Shown piece after piece: positions 46,568 through 55,047 of a stretch of 64,000 nt of DNA. Origin of the DNA: Chloropicon primus (taxonomy: Eukaryota > Chlorophyta > Chloropicophyceae > Chloropicales > Chloropicaceae). A model generated the notes under the pieces. It was not told where the DNA came from. It made no database searches and saw only the letters and a list, made by a program, of their open reading frames with translations. The stretch spans positions 434,001 to 498,000 of the forward strand of contig CP060766.1 of assembly GCA_023205875.1 (NCBI GenBank). Reading direction: 5' to 3'. The number at the start of each line of letters is the position of its first letter. Positions within the stretch are counted from its first letter, which is position 1. The translations under genes and the position numbers were made by a program.

Positions 46568-46621
<54 letters not shown>

Positions 46622-46710
46622 GTCTCTCTCTTGTTGCTGTGCTGGGCCAGAGCAAGCAGTGGCTGACACCACCACTCCTTGACCTCCCTGTTGTTGCTCT
46701 TGACTTGGTG
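45852..46710. other. intergenic with GTC and CT microsatellites
   Basis: About 860 bases. (CGT)n at 45980-46031, a CTCTC run at 46196-46215, and (CT)n at 46570-46618. It contains the 5' region of the twin CX9C gene. No clear coding exon found upstream of 46711. Confidence 0.45.
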
Positions 46711-47269
46711 ATGGGTGTCTCTGGCTTGTGGAACGGAACGAATCGCGCCACTGACGCCAGCGTGAAGAAGAAGGCCATGGCCGCTTGCGGCGAACTGCAC
46801 GGTAAGAGTCCAGGACCTTGTGCTGCTGGGAAAGTTAAAGCGTGGAGAGGCTGGCGGTTCTGTGCCTCGAGGGGAGGAGGGGGGAAGCATTGGGTGGCCA
46901 AGCTCTGACGCCTTCCTCTCTCCGTGATGCTGCTTTTGCTTTTGTGTGCCACTAGGTGACCTCTTGGACTGCTTTCAGAAGGCAAGCATGTTCACGTTCA
47001 AACCCATCTGCCAGGAGGAGAACAATGCATTCTGGGAGTGCTACAAGCGCGAGAGGGTGAGTTGGCGCTGGTTTTCGTCGAGCTGTGGCTTGGGCCGATC
47101 CGACTGACTGGCTTGACTGCCGTGTGTTTTCGTTTCTTGGTTCCCTTCGCAGGGCATGTCCACCACGGAGACCGCCGCGCAGCGGGACATGAGCTTCAGG
47201 CAGATGTACGACGACACGGCGGCTTACGTGCAAGAGCAGTGGTCCAAGGGGAGCGACCCAAAGGATTGA
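46711..47269 (+). CDS. twin CX9C (CHCH) mitochondrial intermembrane-space protein
   Basis: Three exons, 46711..46801, 46956..47056, 47153..47269, all GT-AG, 102 residues. Two C-x9-C pairs are visible: CGELHGDLLDC and CQEENNAFWEC, spaced 15 residues apart in a predicted helical hairpin. This is the CHCH fold oxidised by the Mia40/Erv1 pathway. AFWECYKRERG resembles the second helix of small COX-assembly or complex I CHCH proteins, but I cannot assign it to one family. The start MGVSGLWNGT is a guess from the only ATG ahead of the first pair; the first intron splits a Gly codon between the first pair's cysteines. Confidence 0.8.
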
Positions 47270-47664
47270 GTCTTGGTGAGGAGGAGAGGGCGGGAAGCAA
47301 ATCGATGACGAGGGCGTCACGACCAGGCCAAGCCAAGCTAGAGAAAGAGGGAGAGAGGGGGGAGGGAGGAAGCCAAGCCAGCATGATGTACACTACCCAC
47401 CGCACGCGAGTGGACCCGAGTCGAGTCGTTCGATGCCCACGAACAACTTTTGGTCGCGGTTGGGGTCGCTTGGTTCTCCAACAAAGTGAATTTAATTACA
47501 AGTCACCGATTATTGGACTCAAAATTCTGCTCTACCTTTGCAGCAACAGCGTCTCCCACAATCCGCAGGGTTCTGCTAACACACCGCATAATACACAAGC
47601 GCTCGCATGAATCTTGGTTCCTTCTCGAAGCCACGATGAAGAGACGTTTGATGGCTTGAACCAA
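47270..47664. other. 3' region between convergent CX9C and RPS29 genes
   Basis: 395 bases. No supported gene; A+T content rises from 47480. Both neighbours end here, so it holds two 3' UTRs. Confidence 0.4.
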
Positions 47665-48173
47665 TTATCTCAACTGTGTTGGTTGTTGTGAACAAACGAA
47701 CGAACGAAAGAAGAAGAAGAAGATAAAGACGTTGTGTCAGTGAGTTCCCTTTGTGCAGGTTGAGACAGAAAGAGAAAGAGAGAGGACGTGACTCTTTTGT
47801 CTGTCTCTCTGTGCGTGGCGTTGGCTTGTTCTCTTCTCTCCTCTCTTACCTTTCTGAAACCAATATCCTTGGCGTTCTCTCTGAAGCACCTTCTGCAGAT
47901 GTTGAGCCCGTACTTGCGGATGACTCCGTGATGGCTTCCGCACACACGGCTAACCAAGGAAGAAACAAAACAAAAAACAAAAAAACAAAAAGTCAGCCTC
48001 ACGTTTCGTTCAAGCCATCGCACCGCGTGGATCCCTTTGTGCCCAAGAAAAAGGATGAAAGGAATGAAAGAGCGTTCGTCGTTTTCTTCTTGTTCTTGTT
48101 CTTTTGCTTACCAAGGGTGCGAGCCCAAGCCGTAGTCTCTAGGGTGCGAGTTCCAGACGTTCTTGTGTCCCAT
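47665..48173 (-). CDS. RPS29: 40S ribosomal protein S29 (uS14)
   Basis: Three exons on the minus strand: 48112..48173, 47850..47949, and a 9-base last exon 47665..47673 (Leu-Arg-stop), GT-AG. The 56-residue product equals the usual eukaryotic length. It reads [20 protein letters not shown], then [20 protein letters not shown] and [16 protein letters not shown]. The zinc-binding CRVC and CRRC pairs are complete; the first cysteine codon is split by intron 1. It is part of the small-subunit head near the decoding site. Confidence 0.96.
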
Positions 48174-48690
48174 GGTGCTAACGTTGACGGTCCTGGCTTT
48201 GATGGATCACGATCGATCACCTCTTTGCTCTCTCTGCTCTCTCTCTCACGGCCGCTTCGCTCTTCTTCGCTCTCGTTTGGAGCTCCGGCGGCCGGCAACA
48301 TTTCCAAGAGTGCAAAAACCACCTTGACACTGCAAAAAATGTAACATTTCCGGAACTTTTTGCACGATCGCACGACTTGCACATTTCCGTAGTAGAGATT
48401 ACATCTTGAGAAGGGTTAACACTGTGACTTTTCCGAACCTCTCCCCTGGCGGCGGCGCGTTTCTCCCCCGTCGTGTAGAGATTCCATCTTAACGGGTGGA
48501 AACGCAAAAAAAAACGAAAATACTGGAAAGCATGTTCTCCATGTGGCGTCACCCCTAGAACGCGAATGCAGTCCTCAGGGTAACGTCGTTGTTCGAAGAG
48601 AGAGAGAAGCGCCGGCGATCGATCGAAAGAGGAGAGAGAGAGAGAGAGAGAGGAGCGACTTGACGACGAGGAGAGAGAGAAAGTACCAAG
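48174..48690. promoter_or_regulatory. bidirectional promoter of RPS29 and RPS25
   Basis: 517 bases between head-to-head ribosomal protein genes. ACATTTCC occurs three times (48298, 48344, 48381), TGCAAAAA twice (48311, 48331), the palindrome TTCCGGAA once (48348), and GTAGAGATTxCATCTT twice (48392, 48475), the latter near AAGGGTTAAC and TTAACGGG. These repeated elements are candidates for shared ribosomal-gene control sites. A GA repeat (48633-48651) lies in the RPS25 leader. Confidence 0.6.
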
Positions 48691-49348
48691 ATGCCACCAA
48701 AGGAGCAGAAGTCCAAGGAGCAGAAGGCTAAGGCCGCCATGCACTCTTCTAAGGGTAAGTAAGGGTCGACCCTCACACTTTCTCTCTTCAATACTCCCTC
48801 TGTCTCTCTCTCTTCAGTCCTTTTTTCATTCCTTTCCTCTTCCTCTCTTCAGTCACTTCTGGAGGGAAAGGGGAATGGAGGAACTCCATTTGCTTCGGTC
48901 TCTTCCTTTTCTTCTCCTTCTTCTTCTTCTCCTTCTTCTTCTTCTCATTGTCGTGGAGTTTTGTTTTCTGACTCTTTCTCTCTTCTTCATCTATTTATCA
49001 AACTCTCCTCTCCCTCGTTCATCATCATCGTCGTCATCATCATCCTATTTCATTATCATTATCATCTTCTTCTTCGCAGGTAAGAAGAAGAAGTGGTCCA
49101 AGGGAAAGACCAAGGAGAAGGTGAACAACGAGGTGATGTACACCCAGGCTGCCTACGACAAGATGCTCGTGGAGGTGCCAAAGATGAAGATGATCACCCC
49201 ATCTATCTTGAGTGATAGGCTTAGAATCAACGGGTCCCTCGCGAGGGCCACCCTCAAGCACTTGGAGGCCGAGGGAAAGATCAGGGCCATCACCAAGCAC
49301 TCTGCCCAGCTTATCTACACCAGAGCGACCAACGTCGCTGCGGAGTAA
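48691..49348 (+). CDS. RPS25: 40S ribosomal protein S25 (eS25)
   Basis: Exons 48691..48754 and 49080..49348 (GT-AG, Gly codon split), 110 residues. A Lys/Glu-rich start ([20 protein letters not shown]) leads to [20 protein letters not shown], then the winged-helix body [40 protein letters not shown] and IYTRATN. All regions match eukaryotic eS25, a small-subunit head protein. The 325-base intron is long for this window and CT-rich. Confidence 0.96.
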
Positions 49349-49709
49349 GGAGAGACACACTACTCCACAGGGGGAGGGGAAGCCAGCGTCTACGCGGCGG
49401 ACCGAGAGAGGACCCCGCGCGCCTGAGGGACTCTTTTTTAGGCCCGAGGGTATACCTACCCGTGTGCTTTGGGGCAAAGGCACACCTCTCGCGCGCGAGA
49501 AGCTTCTTGGTCCCGCGACGTGTTGTGTAAACCTAAAGAAGTTAGAAACAATATCCGAAAAAGAAAAAATAATGAACGTTTAATGAGCTTGTCATACAGT
49601 TCTTTAATATTATTAACAAACACGAGGAGCCACCACCGCTCCCACCACCGCTCCTCCCTCCTCCTCGTCGTCGTCCTACCACCCGTCGTCGTCGTCGTCG
49701 TCGTCGTCG
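49349..49709. other. 3' region between convergent RPS25 and RMD1 genes
   Basis: 361 bases. A+T-rich at 49540-49620 (probable polyadenylation area), then a GTC/CGT repeat (49685-49712) that lies against the RMD1 stop. No gene supported. Confidence 0.45.
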
Positions 49710-51056
49710 TCACGCCAACGTCGTCCCCTCCTCCTTCTCCCTCCTCTTCTCCTCCAGCCTCTCCTTCTTCTCCACCTGCCGGTCGTAGATGTCGTACAGG
49801 CAAAGCATGATCTCCGTGGCGATGAGAACGATGATGATCCACTCCAGGGTGTCTGACTTCCTGTTCTGGAGAATCTCGAGGAAGTACTTGACGTTCTGCT
49901 GCATCAGCTCGAGCTTCAGGGAGAGCCTCTGGAACCTCTCCTCGAGCTCGAACTCCCCCCTCATCTGCTCCCAGATCGCCCCGTAGTGGGCGTACTTCCA
50001 AGCCACGTCGCTCGGCTTCTCCAGCAACTTTATCTTGGTGATGCTGTCGCTGTACGTCATGTTGTTCTGCCCCACGATCTGGAACAGGGTCTTCTTCGGG
50101 ATCTTGAAGTTGCCCGTGAGCTCCATCTCGATGTTGATCTTCGAGAACTCCTTGAGCATGGAGTCCACCTTGGCGTGGTAGTGGTCCAGGGCCACCGACT
50201 GGCCCAGAACGCGGCTGATGACGATGATGTTGTTCATGTCCAGGCACCGAAGGCGGAGGTTGTCGTTCATGAGCTGGGACCACTCCCTCTGCCTCGCGTC
50301 GACGATAACGGAGAAGTCCTCTGACCTCGCCGCGGGCTTCTCGATCCCTCCGCCGTACGCAGCCGTCCCGTTAGAGGCGTACCTCGCGATCTCCTCCAGG
50401 TACCTCGCCCTCGAGTCGGCGTCCTCGACGTTGAAGAAAACGACTCCGCCGTACCGAAACGCCACGACGAACGAGCTCTCGTAGCTCGTCACGAGGGTGA
50501 TGTACGACGGGCTCTCCGAAGACTCCTCCCCATCGCTGCCTTCCGGCTGCGGCGGAACCTTCCTGGTGGCCGTGAACGTCACCAGGGACTGCCTCGCGGT
50601 CCTAGCCATGAGGGGCGTGATGTTGATCGTCACATAATCGTTCCGAGCCGTCTGCTCCAAGCTCTTGTACAGGTAGCTCCCGCTCAGCCCCTCTATGTCC
50701 ACGTCTCTATCCAGGTAGTACGCGTTCACCCCGATTTTGCTCTCGAACGCGGACGGCGACTCTCCCGAAGGGAACGCCCTGCTGCCCTCCATGACCTGCG
50801 CCTGGTCAGCCTCGCCGGTGCCCGCGGCGTCGCAAGCCATGCCCCTGCGGAACTCCTGCTCCTGCTGCGCGCTCCTGCGTATCGAACAGGAACGCGAGCC
50901 AGGAAACCACGTTGGGTCGACTTCAATAACTTGAGAGCACCTCTCGATCCACCCGGCAGACCACCGGGCGAGGTGCCCCAAGCTCGGCTGGAGGAATGGT
51001 TGTCGGCAGATGACCCCGCTAGCTGCCCGCCTCAACCCGCAACGAGCGAGCAACAT
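49710..51056 (-). CDS. RMD1/DUF155 family mitochondrial membrane protein
   Basis: 448 residues, intronless; first ATG at 51056 (frame opens with a TTG at 51140). The N-terminus LLARCGLRRAASGVICRQPF is a presequence type. DUF155 landmarks are AFRYGGVVFFNVEDADSRAR, the middle NLRLRCLDMNNIIVISRVLG, VALDHYHAKVDSMLKEFSKI, DVAWKYAHYGAIWEQMRGEF, and a C-terminal membrane segment LEWIIIVLIATEIMLCLYDI. Yeast RMD1/RMD8 and human RMND1 belong here; RMND1 supports mitochondrial translation. An inner-membrane location is expected from the family. Confidence 0.88.
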   Translation of the reverse strand: MLLARCGLRRAASGVICRQPFLQPSLGHLARWSAGWIERCSQVIEVDPTWFPGSRSCSIRRSAQQEQEFRRGMACDAAGTGEADQAQVMEGSRAFPSGESPSAFESKIGVNAYYLDRDVDIEGLSGSYLYKSLEQTARNDYVTINITPLMARTARQSLVTFTATRKVPPQPEGSDGEESSESPSYITLVTSYESSFVVAFRYGGVVFFNVEDADSRARYLEEIARYASNGTAAYGGGIEKPAARSEDFSVIVDARQREWSQLMNDNLRLRCLDMNNIIVISRVLGQSVALDHYHAKVDSMLKEFSKINIEMELTGNFKIPKKTLFQIVGQNNMTYSDSITKIKLLEKPSDVAWKYAHYGAIWEQMRGEFELEERFQRLSLKLELMQQNVKYFLEILQNRKSDTLEWIIIVLIATEIMLCLYDIYDRQVEKKERLEEKRREKEEGTTLA

Positions 51057-51830
51057 CACGACGAATCCCGACCTCCTCTCCCTCACCTCCGCAGTCCCTC
51101 TCCCCGTATCAAAGTGCGCCAACCGAGTCGAGCGCGTCAATCGAAGCGTTTAGAGACCCGCTCTCGTCCGGGTCCTCTGAAATCGCGCACTACGCCGCTC
51201 CGGACGCAACCATTCGGGGCAACCCGTGCTCTCCTCCCCCTCGGCCCCTCCCTGCAGGATGGGCTTTGCGGATGCTTTTACCGATCACGCCCCGGGCCCA
51301 GAACTTGAATGGAGGAAGATCGTGAGAGTTGTCTTCTTTGCGACCGACCCCTGTCCCCTCTAGCCCTCCCTGCCGTCGCCAGATCCTCCCACAAAGTCCA
51401 CCTGTCCCCTCCCTCCCCTCCAGTCCCGCCGATGTAATCAACCTAACCGACGACTCCGAAGGCCAAACGAAGCAAACAAAGTATCGATGGAAAGCTCGCG
51501 AGATGATCTTGCTAATGATGTGTCACGCTCCCCCTCTGGTTCCCTATTTCTCTTCCAGCGTTCCCTCCAAGGTGTTGGTTTCCACGCGTTTCCTCCTCGT
51601 TGGTCGCCGAGGAGGGGCATCGTGATCCGCGGCGGTGGCGCCCCTTGAGGAGGAACGGAAGGGAAGGGAGCGAGGTGAAGGAGGAAGGGAGCGGAGGGGT
51701 TGGGACGTTAGCGTGTGTGCTGCGTAACGGACGAACTCGTCTCGACCTTCTCTCCGCCTCAAACCTTCTTCTCTTTGCTCGCTTCGCTTTGCTCAAGGGA
51801 GGGAACCATCCCAGCCACGAGCCGAGCAGC
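51057..51830. promoter_or_regulatory. bidirectional intergenic region, RMD1 / TFIIE-beta
   Basis: 774 bases without a supported gene. Open frames of 60-125 codons on both strands overlap each other and are Arg/Pro/Ser low complexity. It ends in the TFIIE-beta leader. Confidence 0.4.
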
Positions 51831-52923
51831 ATGACGTCCTCGGCCAAAGTGTCTGCCCTTGACAAGCTCAGGGCGGACAGCTCTTACCTCGAGGAGCTCA
51901 AGAGAAAGTCGGAGAAGGAGCGGATCAGGCGGAAGGCAGGAGCCAAGAAGCAGCGGTACGTACCGGACCCACTCGCTCTCTCGCTTTCTCTCCATCTCTC
52001 GTTTTGTTCTATACTGATGATGGTTTTGGCAGGGATGAGGCAGCACAGAAGCGGCTGGAGAAGGAGGAGGAGGCCAAGAAGGAGAAGGATCGGCTCATGG
52101 AGAGGCAGAGGCGGCAGGCAAAGGTAATGGAAGGTGCCACGCTCGTTGTGGTGGGCTCCCGCTTGCTTCTTTCTTCTTCCTTTCTCTTTCTCTCTCGAGA
52201 GAAAGAGGGACTGACTGACTGGGTTCTCTGCTTGTCTCTCAGGTCTCCGTGGACGTTACCATGAGCATGAAGAAGGTCATCGATCACCTCACGGAAGTGA
52301 AGAAGCTCGTGGCTCTGGACGCCGTCTTCAAGCAGCTGGGGTGCAAGGGAAGCAAGCTGAAACTTCTCGAGCACCTCAAGAAATCGGCGTATGTGGAGGT
52401 TCGCGACGAGACGAAGCCTGTCATGGTCAAGTACAAGTCCAAGTACGACATTCAGAACAAGGAAGAGCTCTTCGAGTTCATGTACAAGCTTTGGTCGAAG
52501 CCCGTGAACACGGAGGACGAGCACGGGGTGAGCCTTGACGACGTCGCCGACTCTTACTTGGGTTGTGACAAGGACATCGAGAAGCTTGTGTCCCAGGGGA
52601 AGTTCTACCAGGTGCTGAACACGAAGACGCAGAAAGCGCAGCTCTTTTATCCGGACAAGGGCGTGAGGGAGAAGTTTCTTGACACGCAGCTGGTGAACCT
52701 CTGGCACGAGAGGAAGGTGACCGATGCGGGGGCCTTGGAAAAATCTTTGAAGGACTCTGGTATTGCCCCCGCCACGAAGGCTTTCAAGTGGAGGGGCCTC
52801 CTGTCCAAGAAGGCGGGTGCGAAGAAAGGTCAGAAGAAGCCCAGGGAATACAGGCCAAGGAATGTCACCAACGTGCACATGCCGGAGCTCTTCACGCAGG
52901 ATCAGCCTAAGACATTTAACTAA
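51831..52923 (+). CDS. transcription initiation factor IIE subunit beta
   Basis: Three exons, 51831..51955, 52033..52123, 52243..52923, GT-AG, 298 residues. The first two exons encode a highly charged helical N-terminus (SYLEELKRKSEKERIRRKAG). Exon 3 carries two winged-helix domains, VIDHLTEVKKLVALDAVFKQ ... VEVRDETKPVMVKYKSKYDI with QNKEELFEFMYKL, and DVADSYLGCDKDIEKLVSQG ... KAQLFYPDKGVREKFLDTQL with VNLWHERKV. The basic C-terminus (KKAGAKKGQKKPREYRPRN) and final HMPELF match TFIIE-beta. It binds TFIIE-alpha and recruits and regulates TFIIH at RNA polymerase II promoters. Confidence 0.94.
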
Positions 52924-53061
52924 GGGGAAAAAAAAAATTGGGGTTTTTGGTTTTCGTTTGTTTGCTTGCTGCGTGTCCCCCTCCCCCCCTCCCCCCCTCT
53001 CTGCTCTGTGTGCTGTGCTTCATAGTATGGTACATTACAATGGGAATGGCGAGCCTTTGCG

Positions 53062-54219
53062 CTAACCGCTTGGAGTGGCCTCCTCCTTGTCCTTTCGCAA
53101 CGATTTTGCCAGGTAGAGCTTTGCAAAATAGGAGTTGACCAAGGGTTTCTGCTCTTGCTTCTCATCCGGCAATCCGAGGGTCCCAGTCTTTCGCCTGGTG
53201 GACATGAACGTGTCCTCAAAAGAATTGATTTTCTTCGACCTCCGAGGGTCCTCCGTTCCCACGCACATCTCATGCTTCTCCGGCGTCCTTGGCACGCACG
53301 AGGCGCCTGGGAACCAGAGCCCGGTATCCTGCAAACACAGCCAAACAGAGCAAGAACACGAAACAATGGGGGTTAGAAGGAGGCGCACGACAGCGGCGGA
53401 TCAAATCCACCGGCGATCCTCGGCTTACCTCAGGCTCGTGCGGGTTGCTCAGGTCTTCTTCAAGAATAGGAATAGGCGAGGTTGAGATTTCGATGGAGTG
53501 GGTCTCCTTCTTGACTCTTGGCGGTGTGACTGACTTCTCCGCCACGTGGTTCTCTTTCTCGCTCTGGTCCTTGGCATCCGCAACCCTCTTGAAGGCCTTT
53601 GGTGCATGAGGCTTCATCCTTTCCTCTGCCTCCTTGGTCAGCTTGCCGTACTTGAACTGTCGAAGCTTTCCAGACTGCAAGAGGGAGAGAGAGAGAGAGG
53701 CAGGAAGGAAGGTTGAGTCAGGATGCGTCAAACGACAAATGATCCAGTGTGAAGGTCATATCTCTTATCCTCTCATCAAGTGGAGTTGCGTCACGCCAAA
53801 CGGCCTTACCCTTCCTCCCTGCCAGATGAACTTGGTTGCCTTGGAAGTGAGTCTGGAGTCCATTTGGTCGTTGTCCACTTGTCTGACAGTTCGCAGCTCC
53901 GCGAGCTTCTTCTCCAGCAGGATCGTTTCATTCTCCAGGAACCTCGAACGCCCGCTCGACGAGAAACTGAAAACAAAAGGAAAGGAACGAAGACTTGTTG
54001 TTCAGAACGAGCGTATCAAAGAAACGCAGTCAAGCAGCAGAGAGAGGTCGGTCGGTTCGAAGTGTGTTGTGGAACAGCACTCAAGGGAAGGGAAAGAATG
54101 GATGAACAAACGAACGAATAAACGAAGGAAAGCTTCCCCCATCATCATCGCCATTGTTCTGGCACAGACACCGTGTCCGTTTCTTACCGTCTCCTTGTGC
54201 TCCCCCCGAAGTCTGCCAT
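53062..54219 (-). CDS. four-exon protein of unknown function
   Basis: Exons on the minus strand: 54188..54219, 53810..53966, 53429..53674, 53062..53328, all GT-AG and frame-consistent, 233 residues. The start is MADFGGSTRRRFSSSGRSRF; a helical segment ETILLEKKLAELRTVRQVDN follows; then KATKFIWQGGRSGKLRQFKY, a Pro/Ser/Glu linker, and a C-terminal part with SFEDTFMSTRRKTGTLGLPD and NSYFAKLYLAKSLRKDKEEA. No signal peptide or membrane segment. I recognise no family. Clean splice sites at three introns in one frame argue that the gene is real. Confidence 0.72.
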
Positions 54220-54228
54220 ACTGGTTCA

Positions 54229-54600
54229 CTTGTCCTTCTGTTCCTTTTCTCCCACAACTGTTGAACTATTGAAACGAAACGAAAGAACGAAGGAGCCAAG
54301 TTCTGACTCGACAATGTAAAGGAGCAGTGATGTCCTCCCCAAAGGACAACGCCACACACGACCTCCTCTTCCTCTCTTCCTCTCTTCCTCTTCCTCCTGG
54401 TTCACCTTGTCCTTCTGTTCCTTTTCTCCCACAACTGTTGAACTATTGAAACGAAACGAAAGAACGAAGGAGCCAAGTTCTGACTCGACAATGTAAAGGA
54501 GCAGTGATGTCCTCCCCAAAGGACAACGCCACACACGACCTCCTCTTCCTCTCTTCCTCTTCCTCTTCCTCCTGGTTCACCTTGTCCTTCTGTTTCTGTT
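54229..54600. repeat. tandem repeat, 178/174-bp units (two copies + fragment)
   Basis: TTGTCCTTCTGTTCCTTTTC begins units at about 54229 and 54408, and a fragment at 54582. Each full unit contains CAACTGTTGAACTATTGAAA, AACGAAAGAACGAAGGAGCC and AAGGACAACGCCACACACGA, and ends in a CTTCCTC run. The array directly adjoins the start of the four-exon gene and may include part of its promoter. Confidence 0.9.
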
Positions 54601-54730
54601 CCATTTTTTCGTAAATCAACGGCCTCCGACAATATTCCGTATGGAAATGTCTCATCGATCTCCCGCCAAAAAAACACAAAAAAAACGGACACAGCGAGGG
54701 ACAGACAGACGAAGCGGGCAGCGGGCGAGG

Positions 54731-54975
54731 GAAGGAAGGACGATTCCCATTCCCATTCCCATTCCCAATCCCATTGCATTGCATGGCATCGGAAGGGTTA
54801 GGCATTGGCCTGGTTGTTGCTTTCCGTTTCGCATCATCGTCGTTTTTTTTGCTTCTTTGTCTTCCGTACCCCTAGGAAGAGACAGACAAAGGTTGAGGAA
54901 GGAAGGACGATTCCATTCCCATTCCCATTCCCATTCCATTGCATGGCATGGCTTCGGAAGGGTTAGGCATAAGTC
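54731..54975. repeat. tandem duplication, 167-bp period, upstream of WDR76-like gene
   Basis: GAAGGAAGGACGATTCC starts both copies (54731 and 54898). Each has a (CATTCC)n tract, TTGCATGGCAT and CGGAAGGGTTAGGCAT (54789 and 54955). Both copies lie within 320 bases of the WDR76-like start. AGGGTTAG resembles the reverse of plant telo-box promoter elements. Confidence 0.88.
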
Positions 54976-55047
54976 TTCAGTTTGGTTTTTTTTCTTCCCT
55001 CGCATCATCGTGTTTGCTCTGTACTTGGAAGTGGCAGGAGTAGGAAG

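Noticed and set aside
46570-46618. CT tracts (here and at 16531, 23163, 31000, 34322) as mobile-element tails
   Set aside because: Simple dinucleotide repeats without an adjoining element or target duplication.
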